Counted from the stretch's first letter, positions 5,743-12,208 are shown. The stretch is 32,163 bases of DNA from Oscillospiraceae bacterium (GCA_017624715.1 JAGAMN010000012.1:1-32163), one strand, 5' to 3'. A program made the numbers and translations. Notes: generated from the letters alone by a model not told the origin.

Positions 5743-6818
5743 TTGCACTTTTCGTTCCTTTTGGTTTCAGCGGGAGAATTGCGGCGGCAATACTGTTGTT
5801 ACCTTTGGCGGTGCTTATGCCCCTATTTGTAAAGAAGAGAGATATTTTGAGTATCAATAAGGGGCAGGTACTTCTCATTCTGACTGTTATAGCCCTTGTG
5901 TACGTAATGGGTTATTACCTCTCGGGCATACCTTTCGGCTTTTACAAAAATCCCTATCAGCTGACTGTATCGAACTTTTTTAAATTCTTTCTGCCAATTT
6001 CGGCTGTCATCTTATTTACGGAAATTATTCGCTCCGTGACAGTTGCACAGCGGGACAGGCTATCCAACATACTATGCTGGTGTTCCTGCATAATAGCGGA
6101 TATGCTGATTTGCTCCAACTTACCTTCCGTTACGTCCTTTAATAGATTTATGGATTTGGCGGCGGGTGCATTTTTGCCAGCAGTACTATCGAACTGTTTG
6201 TATCACTACTTATCCAAGCGGTACGGCATATATCCTAATTTGGCTTATCGCTTGATTACTACGCTTCATGCATATTTATTGCCCATCTCACCGTGTATCT
6301 CAGATTCCTTGCTGAACCTGTTTCGGATATTGATTCCGATTGCTATTTATTTCTTTATCGACGCTTTGTTTGAGAAAAAACGCCGTTATGCGCTAAAAAA
6401 AACAAAGCGTTCTGCACGAATCATTTCAATTATACTTACTATTTTAGTCCTTGTTATAATGATCGGTACGGTTATGATTGTTTCCAATCAATTTCGTTAC
6501 GGTGCCTATGTTATTGCCACGGAATCTATGACCGGGGAACTAAACAAGGGCGATGTTGCCATCTGCGAACGGTACGAGGATCAAACTGTTCAGGAAGGAC
6601 AAGTTATTGTTTTTGAAAAAAACGGCTCTGTGGTTATTCACAGAGTCCTGGATATAAAAATCATCGATGGAATTACACGCTATTATACCAAGGGCGATGC
6701 CAACGAAGATCCGGATTCTGGTTTTGTTACCGAATCGCAGATTATTGGAATCGTTGGCTATAAATTGCCATATGTAGGTTATCCAACCCTTTGGATGAGA
6801 AGTTTATTTGACCGTTGA
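5685..6818 (+). CDS. SipW-type (ER-type) signal peptidase I with multi-TM N-terminal extension
   Basis: 377 aa, about twice a normal SipW. Residues 1-230 contain about six or seven hydrophobic segments (about 7-28, 32-50, 61-80, 98-116, 128-145, 155-172, 210-228) with no recognised domain. A further TM helix lies at about 246-266. The peptidase domain begins RYGAYVIATESMTGEL (Ser281), then SVVIHRVLDI (His319) and TKGDANEDPD (Asp338-344), then IIGIVGYKLPYVGYP. His in place of Lys marks the ER/archaeal type used by SipW. It should cleave the two cassette proteins carrying VGYA-ALTD sites, with the active site outside the membrane. The start is fixed by GAAAGGAGGACGGCAAATG. The SD is sequestered in a 16-bp stem. 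Function as peptidase is well supported; the role of the extension is unknown. Confidence 0.88.
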   Translation: MSDKRILHIFSASVFAVLLFALFVPFGFSGRIAAAILLLPLAVLMPLFVKKRDILSINKGQVLLILTVIALVYVMGYYLSGIPFGFYKNPYQLTVSNFFKFFLPISAVILFTEIIRSVTVAQRDRLSNILCWCSCIIADMLICSNLPSVTSFNRFMDLAAGAFLPAVLSNCLYHYLSKRYGIYPNLAYRLITTLHAYLLPISPCISDSLLNLFRILIPIAIYFFIDALFEKKRRYALKKTKRSARIISIILTILVLVIMIGTVMIVSNQFRYGAYVIATESMTGELNKGDVAICERYEDQTVQEGQVIVFEKNGSVVIHRVLDIKIIDGITRYYTKGDANEDPDSGFVTESQIIGIVGYKLPYVGYPTLWMRSLFDR

Positions 6819-6833
6819 TAGAGGGAGAGAATT

Positions 6834-7973
6834 ATGTCAGAAAGAGAAATATTAAACCGACAGCAATATAAGAAAAATCGCAAAAAATGGATTCTCATTC
6901 AAGCTGTTGCCCTTATAGTGGTTGCAGTAATTGCATTAGGGTGCTTCTTAACATACAATCGCCTTGACCGTACTTACTATATTGAGTATACCGAGAGCAG
7001 CGAGATAGATTATAAGGTCGTTTATCAGGAGAATGAGTATTTTGACGACCTCGTCAGAGGAGAGGACCAAACCTATATTGCACATTTGATTGATCATATC
7101 ATGGCTGATTTCCAATATCAAATGGGTATGGATGCATCAGATGTGTCTCTTGATTATAGTTACAGCATTATGGCACAGGTTGTTGTAGAAGATAAAGATA
7201 CAGGAAAGCCTTATTATACTGTTGAAGAAGCGTTGCTGCCTTGTACGCAAAAAGCAATTGCAAACAGTAATGAGGTCGAAATTCAGGAGCAGGTCACGAT
7301 TGATTTTCCAAAATTCAATCAATTCGCATCAGATTTTATGACCGCATATGATTTAAAAAATGCTACGGCAACATTGATTATCACGATGAAGGTGCAGATG
7401 CTGAGTACCTGCGATCAATTTGAGAAGTGCAATGAGAATACATATTTTACCGATGTTCGTGTTCCTTTGAACGAGTTGACTATGGATATCAACTGCACGA
7501 CAAGTGCGCCTGAAACGGAAAGCAAGGTCCTTGCATACCAGAATACTATGAATCAGAAGGTGTTCCTGATTATCGGATATGTGACTGCTGTGCTCGCACT
7601 ATTGCAGGCACTTGGACTGACAATTTATATGCGCTTGTCGCGCAACGAGGACGTTACCTACACCGTTAAGGTGCAGAGAATGCTGAATTCTTACAGTTCC
7701 TATATTCAGCGCATCGAAGGAGATTTCAACGACGAGGGCTATCAAATCATCAATATAAAGAGTTTTAACGAGTTGTTAGGCATAAGAGATACGCTCCAGG
7801 CACCTATTTTGATGACCGAAAACAGAGATCAGACGATGTCCCGCTTCTTAATTCCTACAGATTCTAAGATGCTCTATGCATTTGAAATCAAAGTGGATAA
7901 TTACGATGAACTTTACGCTCACGAGGAACGCTCAGCTCATAAGGCTGATTCTTCCGAATTCGTACTAAAGTAA
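6834..7973 (+). CDS. DUF5305-like membrane protein of the export cassette
   Basis: 379 aa. TM helix 1 spans about 18-41 (WILIQAVALIVVAVIALGCF), a large extracytoplasmic domain about 42-243 starts with the YYIEYTESSEIDYKVVYQEN strand pattern I associate with DUF5305, TM helix 2 lies at about 242-266, and a cytoplasmic domain with YTVKVQRMLNSYSSYIQRIE follows. DUF5305 proteins are typically encoded beside SipW-like peptidases and TasA-like proteins, as here, and may help assembly or anchoring of exported subunits; that role is inference. It starts 15 bp after the peptidase with SD GAGGGAG, so it is co-transcribed. No SD-sequestering stem was found for it. Family call is moderate; topology is clear. 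Confidence 0.7.
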   Translation: MSEREILNRQQYKKNRKKWILIQAVALIVVAVIALGCFLTYNRLDRTYYIEYTESSEIDYKVVYQENEYFDDLVRGEDQTYIAHLIDHIMADFQYQMGMDASDVSLDYSYSIMAQVVVEDKDTGKPYYTVEEALLPCTQKAIANSNEVEIQEQVTIDFPKFNQFASDFMTAYDLKNATATLIITMKVQMLSTCDQFEKCNENTYFTDVRVPLNELTMDINCTTSAPETESKVLAYQNTMNQKVFLIIGYVTAVLALLQALGLTIYMRLSRNEDVTYTVKVQRMLNSYSSYIQRIEGDFNDEGYQIINIKSFNELLGIRDTLQAPILMTENRDQTMSRFLIPTDSKMLYAFEIKVDNYDELYAHEERSAHKADSSEFVLK

Positions 7974-7991
7974 TACTGTAAGCAATACAGA

Positions 7992-8052
7992 GAAAGGAGA
8001 GTGCATATGAAAACGTGGATGAAAATTTTAGGCGGCTGTGTACTCTCTTTTT
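7992..8052 (+). promoter_or_regulatory. SD-sequestering stem of the second secreted-protein gene
   Basis: AAAGGAGAGTGCA (7993-8005) can pair with TGTACTCTCTTTT (8039-8051) over 13 bp with two G-U wobbles, extendable by one more wobble, around a 33-nt loop that holds the ATG at 8007. The SD (AAAGGAG) is in the 5' arm and the 3' arm is signal-peptide-coding sequence, the same design as at 5670-5742. Confidence 0.5.
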
Positions 8053-9089
8053 CGTTTTTGTTTATGACTGTAGGTTATGCAGCTCTGACAGACACACTGA
8101 ACATATCCGGCTTTGCCGAGGTAGAATTTAATCCTTTGTTTACGGTTACCTATATGGTTGGTGATGAGGTGTATTTAGTGGATTATCACACCGATCCAAC
8201 GATTGACTATACTGTAATAGGGTCACCGAATGGGGAGGCTGATTTTAAACAATGGATCAATGCTAACGGTGTTGCTGTAACAACGATTCCGAGAAATAAC
8301 ACGAACGATTATACCCTTTATGCTTCTTGGTATAATAAATATACGATCAATTTTATTGATACAGACGGTAGTTTGATCTACAGCGAAGAATTTACCGAGG
8401 GGGCTTCTTCTATCTCCGGCGAAGGCCAAGCAATTGTAGATCAATGGTTGAAGAATGAAAACCAAGTTGAAAATAGAAATCATATTTACGTAACGTGGTC
8501 TAATTATGACATGAAAGGTGCTACTGCGGATATTCTTGTTCGTCCCGAGTATGACTATCAAGGTTATTTAAACCTGGAGCCTGTTTACGAGCAACCTGAT
8601 GACGGTGTCGTAGATTACTATAGAGTTGTAGCAATAGACACTTTACCTGCTGAAGTCACGGTTCCCGGCAATGTGGGCGGTGTTCCCGTGCGGGTTATAT
8701 ATAGAATAACCAACGAAGACGGTGAGAGCGATTGGGATAACTATGAGAATACTGTTACTAAGATCACGATTGAAGAAAATGTAGAGCGTCTGGAATGGAA
8801 TTCACTCGCATGGACGCCTAATTTGGCAGAAGTGCACTTGCCTAATTCTCTTCTGTATATGGATAAAAATGTATTCTCTCGTAACGACTTGTTTGGCAAT
8901 GACAAGAAGAAACTAACTATTAATTTCAACGGGACAATGCAAGAATGGAAGGATGTAGTGGCAAATAGCAACGATGATTGGGATGGCGGTTTAAAGGAAG
9001 GCACCTTCATTAACTGTTCCGATGGCTACTTCAAGCTAGAGAAGAAAAATTTCTTAGGTTCCCTTGAGTGGAAAGAATATCCTGATTAA
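8007..9089 (+). CDS. Secreted protein with SipW-type signal peptide, InlB-B-like and BspA-like parts
   Basis: 360 aa. The signal peptide core (about 8-20) ends VGYA, followed by ALTDTLNISGFAEV, nearly the same as in the TasA-like protein, so both are probable substrates of the SipW-like peptidase. Residues about 50-130 resemble InlB B/Flg_new repeats (YTLYASWYNKYTINFIDTDG). Residues about 235-300 resemble a BspA-type leucine-rich repeat (ITIEENVERLEWNSLAWTPN, LAEVHLPNSLLYMDKNVFS). This composition points to a surface adhesin or fibre-tip protein; that is inference. It has no sortase motif or C-terminal TM. I chose ATG 8007 over the in-frame GTG at 8001 because AAAGGAG is 8 nt upstream of ATG. 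It is the last gene of the cassette, and terminators follow. Confidence 0.8.
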   Translation: MKTWMKILGGCVLSFSFLFMTVGYAALTDTLNISGFAEVEFNPLFTVTYMVGDEVYLVDYHTDPTIDYTVIGSPNGEADFKQWINANGVAVTTIPRNNTNDYTLYASWYNKYTINFIDTDGSLIYSEEFTEGASSISGEGQAIVDQWLKNENQVENRNHIYVTWSNYDMKGATADILVRPEYDYQGYLNLEPVYEQPDDGVVDYYRVVAIDTLPAEVTVPGNVGGVPVRVIYRITNEDGESDWDNYENTVTKITIEENVERLEWNSLAWTPNLAEVHLPNSLLYMDKNVFSRNDLFGNDKKKLTINFNGTMQEWKDVVANSNDDWDGGLKEGTFINCSDGYFKLEKKNFLGSLEWKEYPD

Positions 9090-9100
9090 GCAATGAGTAT

Positions 9101-9124
9101 GGGGCGCAGACTTTTCTGCGCCCC
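9101..9124 (+). terminator. GC-rich hairpin after the cassette
   Basis: GGGGCGCAG / CTGCGCCCC (9101-9109 and 9116-9124), a perfect 9-bp stem 11 nt after the last cassette gene. No T tract follows, so it may stabilise the 3' end or act with the next hairpin. Confidence 0.6.
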
Positions 9125-9182
9125 GTTCATGACGAAAATTTCTCAAAATTTCTTAAAAAATTTTCGTAACACAATGTAACAA

Positions 9183-9215
9183 GGCCCGTTCGGCAGTAAT
9201 GTCGAACGGGCTTTT
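9183..9215 (+). terminator. Intrinsic terminator of the export cassette
   Basis: GCCCGTTCG / CGAACGGGC (9183-9191 and 9203-9211) with an 11-nt loop, followed by TTTT. It should insulate the right regulatory module from cassette read-through. From here to 9322 I see no gene. Confidence 0.75.
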
Positions 9216-9322
9216 ACATTGAGTTGCCGGCTGACGAGCATCCCTTGACTTTTTAGAAAAATTGATTAAATTACTAAAAAACGGGCTTAGACAAAAATTT
9301 TTCGCACTTCCGTATTGTTTTC

Positions 9323-9417
9323 TTGAAACGCAACCATAACCTCTCATACATTATAAAAAATCAGTCGAAAGAAGATTTTTGTCCCGAATTTTAGCTGAAA
9401 TTTAATGTATGAGAGGT
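9323..9417 (+). promoter_or_regulatory. Right XRE leader: promoter plus 15-bp inverted repeat containing the SD
   Basis: ACCTCTCATACATTA (9339-9353) and TAATGTATGAGAGGT (9403-9417) are perfectly complementary with a 49-nt spacer. The 3' arm carries the only SD-like sequence (GAGAGG, 9411-9416) of the XRE gene at 9425. A promoter TTGAAA (9323-9328), 18 bp, TACATT (9347-9352) would start transcription just past the 5' arm, so native RNA would have a free SD and read-through RNA would not. A smaller AAAAATC/GATTTTT hairpin lies inside the spacer. Confidence 0.55.
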
Positions 9418-9424
9418 CATTATT

Positions 9425-9661
9425 ATGAAAAACGAGAGTAATTATGAAAAAACAAGAAAAATTTTGGAAGACAATATTACCCGCTATTTGAGGGAGAAGG
9501 ATAAGTCAGCACGATGGTTGAGTATCAAAATCGGGAAAAACGAATGGTACATAACCCGTGTGCTGAACGGAAAGATCGATCCGTCCTTGCAAGTGATCAG
9601 CAAAAATGCAGAGATACTTCGCGTGTCGGCAGCGGATCTTTTTTCAAAAAATGATGGGTAA
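9425..9661 (+). CDS. XRE-family HTH regulator (right module)
   Basis: 78 aa, essentially a single lambda-repressor-like HTH domain: ITRYLREKDKSARWLSIKIG, KNEWYITRVLNGKIDPSLQV, ISKNAEILRVSAADLF. It probably controls right-module promoters such as the one with the 16-bp palindrome at 9699-9714 or the int2 operator at 10269-10287; this is inferred from position only. It is not closely similar to the left regulator (103 aa). The SD lies in the 3' arm of a perfect 15-bp inverted repeat. The hairpin GGGACCT/AGGTCCC (9671-9687) follows the stop without a T tract. Confidence 0.85.
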   Translation: MKNESNYEKTRKILEDNITRYLREKDKSARWLSIKIGKNEWYITRVLNGKIDPSLQVISKNAEILRVSAADLFSKNDG

Positions 9662-9698
9662 AAAAGTTATGGGACCTGTCAGGTCCCACTATGCCAAA

Positions 9699-9733
9699 AC
9701 CTATTGCAATAGGTGAATTCGTTGTGCTATACT
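9699..9733 (+). promoter_or_regulatory. Promoter with 16-bp palindromic operator over the -35
   Basis: ACCTATTGCAATAGGT (9699-9714) is a perfect palindrome whose centre is the -35 TTGCAA (9704-9709). An 18-bp spacer leads to TATACT (9728-9733). The overlap strongly suggests a repressor-controlled promoter for the 9772 ORF/structured transcript. Confidence 0.65.
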
Positions 9734-9771
9734 GCCTATACCAAACTTATAGTTACGAAGGAGTGTTTTAA

Positions 9772-9945
9772 ATGATAAACGAAAGCTGCCGTTCCAAAAG
9801 AAGGTGTTTGCTTTCCTCGTTGCAAGGGCCAAGCCCCCTTGTAAGGATTGCAGAATATAGAAAACGAACGAAGAAATTTACCGCATCATATTCTGCTGTC
9901 ATAAAGCTTTCCTTCGGTGAAAGCAAAGAGGAAGCGTATTGTTAG
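9772..9945 (+). CDS. Small basic ORF of unknown function (57 aa), possibly a structured leader RNA
   Basis: Starts MINESCRSKRRCLLSSLQG and ends SFGESKEEAYC. It is basic in the middle (EYRKRTKKFT), with three cysteines and no TM. The SD GAAGGAG is 8-9 nt upstream of ATG and excellent, and the TAG stop overlaps the first base of a perfect terminator, so the ORF fills the transcript exactly. The same stretch has RNA structure: TTGCAAGGG/CCCTTGTAA (9820-9844) and two GAAAGC/GCTTTC pairs that can exchange partners. I do not recognise a family. Translation, riboregulation or both are possible. Confidence 0.5.
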   Translation: MINESCRSKRRCLLSSLQGPSPLVRIAEYRKRTKKFTASYSAVIKLSFGESKEEAYC

Positions 9946-9975
9946 CACCCATCCATGGACGGATGGGTGCTTTTT
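9945..9975 (+). terminator. Perfect intrinsic terminator after the 57-aa ORF
   Basis: GCACCCATCC / GGATGGGTGC (9945-9954 and 9961-9970), 6-nt loop, followed by TTTTT. It separates the small transcript from the downstream xis remnant. Confidence 0.85.
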
Positions 9976-10054
9976 CGTTTATCTGCTAATTTTGTTTTTG
10001 TTCTCCCAGTGGGAGTCAAAATATATTTTTCATATTTATGAAGGAGGAATTCAA

Positions 10055-10211
10055 ATGAAGAACTATGGGAAATGGGAAATGCGAAACAATGTAACCTAAA
10101 GGAACTGGTTACAGTAGGGATGACTGCCCCTTCGTTTTGTTCATTGGGACGAAAAGGCTAATAAAGCGTAAAAAGCTTGATGAGTATATCGACAAGTCCT
10201 ATTCGATATAA
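10055..10211 (+). pseudogene. Excisionase (Xis) remnant of the right module, internal deletion
   Basis: The 5' part reads MKNYGKWEMRNNVT and then stops (TAA 10097-10099), after a strong SD (GAAGGAGG). The 3' part, in another frame (10125-10211), reads CPFVLFIGTKRLIKRKKLDE and YIDKSYSI-stop, matching the end of the intact left Xis (CPFVLFVGKKKLVKRKEFEE, SKSLYI). The intact protein has about 24 residues between the matching points (72 nt); here only 28 nt remain. A net loss of about 44 nt in the HTH both removes the DNA-recognition region and shifts the frame. It should be non-functional, so excision by the right module would need another Xis. Confidence 0.8.
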
Positions 10212-10222
10212 GATTTATCAAT

Positions 10223-10302
10223 CCTGTCAGCATTGTCTTGAAAAAATGAAGAACATGTGCTATAACATAAGTACTATCATAGTACTTTTCAATGCTGACA
10301 GG
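10223..10302 (+). promoter_or_regulatory. int2 leader: promoter, 19-bp operator and 13-bp fold-back repeat
   Basis: CCTGTCAGCATTG (10223-10235) and CAATGCTGACAGG (10290-10302) are perfectly complementary, and the 3' arm ends 4 nt before the int2 SD GAAAGGAG. Between them lie TTGAAA (10238-10243), 17 bp, TATAAC (10261-10266), then the palindrome AAGTACTATCATAGTACTT (10269-10287) over the expected start site. The palindrome is a classic repressor operator. As at int1, RNA from this promoter lacks the 5' arm. Confidence 0.65.
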
Positions 10303-10324
10303 TATTGAAAGGAGCTAGATAAAT

Positions 10325-11563
10325 ATGAGTACAAAGAAAGGTAGAAGATTAGATAAAGACAGGGTTACCCTTCGCAAAGGAGAATCCCAAAGAGCTGACG
10401 GTATATATGATTACCGTTGGAGTACACCGGACGGCAAACGTCATGCTATTTACGCAAGTACGCTTGAGGAACTTCGTGAAAAAGAAGAGTAGATCATAAT
10501 TGATAAGCGAGATGGCATAAAAACCGAGATTCGTTATGTTACGGTCAATGATGTGTTTGAATTGTGGTGTGATCTGAAAAGGGGACTGAAGGACAACACT
10601 TTTCAGAATTACAAATATATGTACAATATGTTTGTACGCCCCACATTTGGCAAACTTCGTATTGCTTCAGTCAAAAAGTCTGATGTGAAACGCTTTTACA
10701 ACAGAATGGCTGACGAAAAAATATTGAAAATTGCCACCATTGACAATGTGCATACGGTTCTGCATCAGGTCATTAATTTGGCGGTGGATGATGGATATAT
10801 CCGAATCAATCCCACCGACAATATGCTGAAGGAACTGAAACAGTCGCACAATTTTGAGGTCGAAAAGCGGAAAGCACTTACCGTTGCCGAGCAAAAGCTG
10901 TTTATTGATTTTATCAAGAATCACCCAAAATATAATCATTGGTATCCCGTATTTGCTGTTATGCTTGGAACGGGTATGCGTGTAGGCGAGGTCGTGGGAC
11001 TTCGTTGGTGCGACATTGATTTAGATGAAGGAATTATTGACGTAAATCATACTTTGGTGTATTATAATCACGGGGGTAATAATGGCTGTTCCTTTAGCGT
11101 GAATACGCCGAAAACAAAAGCCGGTGAACGCACAATCCCGATGCTTGATGATGTTAAGAAAGCTTTTCTTATGGAGAAGGAAAATCAGGAGATATCCGGG
11201 GTTAAGTGTAAGGCGATTGTTGACTGCTACACCGATTTTATTTTCGTTAATAGATACGGTGATGTGCAGCATCAAGGAACGCTCAACAAGGCGATACGCC
11301 GTATTATCCGTGATTGTAATGATGAGGTTCTGCTGAAAGGTGAAGAAAATCCTGTATTGCTTCCGCCCTTTAGTTGCCACAGCTTGCGGCATACCTTTAC
11401 GACAAGACTTTGTGAGTCGGGTATCAATGTAAAGGTAATTCAGAATGTTTTAGGACACGCGGACATAAGCACGACGATGGACATCTATTGCGACGTGACC
11501 AAGGATCTGAAACAAAGAGAGTTTACAAGCCTGGCCGAATTCTTCAAGGATAAGCAAATTTAA
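10325..11563 (+). pseudogene. Tyrosine integrase of the right module, interrupted by an in-frame TAG
   Basis: One continuous frame runs from ATG 10325 (SD GAAAGGAG, 10 nt upstream) to TAA 11563 except for TAG at 10490-10492 (codon 56, context EKEE-stop-IIIDKRDG, most simply CAG to TAG). The arm-binding domain MSTKKGRRLDKDRVTLRKGE, including DYRWSTPDGKRHAIYASTLE, is thereby split from the core. The catalytic part (from the in-frame GTG at 10553, 336 aa) is intact: GTGMRVGEVVGLRW, TPKTKAGERTIPM, HSLRHTFTTR, LGHADISTTMDIY. A core lacking the arm domain would probably not integrate normally. Suppression, readthrough or internal restart are possible but unsupported. It lies just downstream of the broken xis, supporting decay of the whole module. 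Confidence 0.85.
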
Positions 11564-11567
11564 TCTA

Positions 11568-11597
11568 CTACGCCAACTACGCCAATTACTACGCCAA
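11568..11597 (+). repeat. Right-end direct repeats (three CTACGCCAA copies)
   Basis: CTACGCCAA at 11568-11576, 11577-11585 and 11589-11597, beginning 5 bp after the int2 stop. They share ACGCCA with the two repeats at 1800-1822 and have the same absolute orientation, as expected of arm-type integrase sites at the two ends of one element. The following 150 bp holds a short ACGTAA/TTACGT inverted repeat and no gene. Confidence 0.5.
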
Positions 11598-11748
11598 AAT
11601 GCCGCATGGATATGTAGAGATACGTAATTTTACGTGATATCAAAGGCTGAAAGGGTATGTAATATGGAGGCATTTGTAGAACTGCAAAGAGCTATGTTAA
11701 TTCAGGGCCAGAGGTCCCCACCATGAAGCCACTAGACAACTGATGATA

Positions 11749-11778
11749 CAAGGCACTGCTGTAGCGGTGCCTTGTTTT
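11749..11778 (+). terminator. Terminator hairpin directly upstream of the NifX-like gene's SD
   Basis: CAAGGCAC / GTGCCTTG (11749-11756 and 11767-11774) then TTTT; the SD AAGGAGG begins 7 nt later. It must either end an upstream transcript or act as an attenuator for the NifX-like/chromate operon. The 60 nt before it (from 11690) are GC-richer than the island and could hold an aptamer, but I recognise none. Confidence 0.6.
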
Positions 11779-11793
11779 CCAAGGAGGATAATT

Positions 11794-12192
11794 ATGAAAA
11801 TTGCAATTACATATGAAGCAGGACAGATTTTTCAGCATTTCGGCCATGCGGCAGCCTTTAAGCTGTACGAAATTGCGGAAGGCAAGATCGTTGCATCCCA
11901 GGTGGTGCAGACCAACGGCAGCGGCCACGGTGCTCTGGCAGGTTTGCTGGCAGAACTGGGCGTGAATGCGCTGATTTGCGGCGGTATTGGCGGCGGTGCC
12001 CGGTTTGCTCTGGCCGATGCCGGCATTGCTGTATACGGCGGTGTTTCCGGCGATGCGGACGAGGCCGCAGAGGCTTTTGCTGCAGGTGTTCTGGATTTCG
12101 ATCCCAATGCCCGCTGCAGCCACCATGATGCCCACCATGGTCACGACCATGCCTGCGGCAGCCACGGTTGCGGCAGCCACAGCTGCCACTAA
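11794..12192 (+). CDS. NifX/NifB-type iron-molybdenum cofactor-binding domain protein with Cys/His tail
   Basis: 132 aa. The domain of about 105 residues belongs to the dinitrogenase iron-molybdenum cofactor family (NifX/NafY/NifB C-terminus): MKIAITYEAGQIFQHFGHAA with the conserved FGHA, ALICGGIGGGARFALADAGI, AVYGGVSGDADEAAEAFAAG. The last 25 residues are a metal-binding tail of His and Cys (HHDAHHGHDHACGSHGCGSH). No nitrogenase gene is present, so it is more likely a metal-cluster or oxyanion-related protein than part of nitrogen fixation. ATG 11794 follows SD AAGGAGG; the longer reading from 11743 runs back through the terminator. A 16-bp gap separates it from the chromate-transporter pair, so one operon is likely. 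Confidence 0.85.
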   Translation: MKIAITYEAGQIFQHFGHAAAFKLYEIAEGKIVASQVVQTNGSGHGALAGLLAELGVNALICGGIGGGARFALADAGIAVYGGVSGDADEAAEAFAAGVLDFDPNARCSHHDAHHGHDHACGSHGCGSHSCH

Positions 12193-12208
12193 ATCAGGGG
12201 GAGATCCT

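Larger units (their letters stand above)
1768..11656. mobile_element. Integrated genomic island with mirror-image recombination modules
   Basis: This AT-rich segment between ychF and a NifX-like gene carries a tyrosine integrase, excisionase and XRE regulator at each end, in opposite orientations and both pointing outward, around an export cassette. Boundaries are approximate. I used a weak 9-bp near-repeat, TGCAAGGGT (1768-1776) and TGAAAGGGT (11648-11656), just outside the ACGCCA repeats, as candidate ends. No relaxase, coupling protein, type IV secretion or replication gene is seen, so it would need a helper to move between cells, if it moves at all. Two elements side by side, or one nested in a remnant of another, is also possible. 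The existence of an island is secure; its exact ends are not. Confidence 0.6.

Noticed and set aside
9671-9687. Hairpin GGGACCT/AGGTCCC as a terminator of the right regulator
   Set aside because: The stem is perfect but has no T tract; kept only as a note under the regulator.
10490-10492. TAG in int2 read as a recoded sense codon (alternative code or pyrrolysine)
   Set aside because: No recoding signal or suppressor is seen, TAG serves as the stop of the 57-codon ORF nearby, and the neighbouring xis is also broken, so a nonsense mutation is simpler.
11664-11726. 20-codon ORF MEAFVELQRAMLIQGQRSPP upstream of the NifX-like gene
   Set aside because: Only a weak GGAG-like context, very short, and it overlaps a region better explained as island junction or leader RNA.
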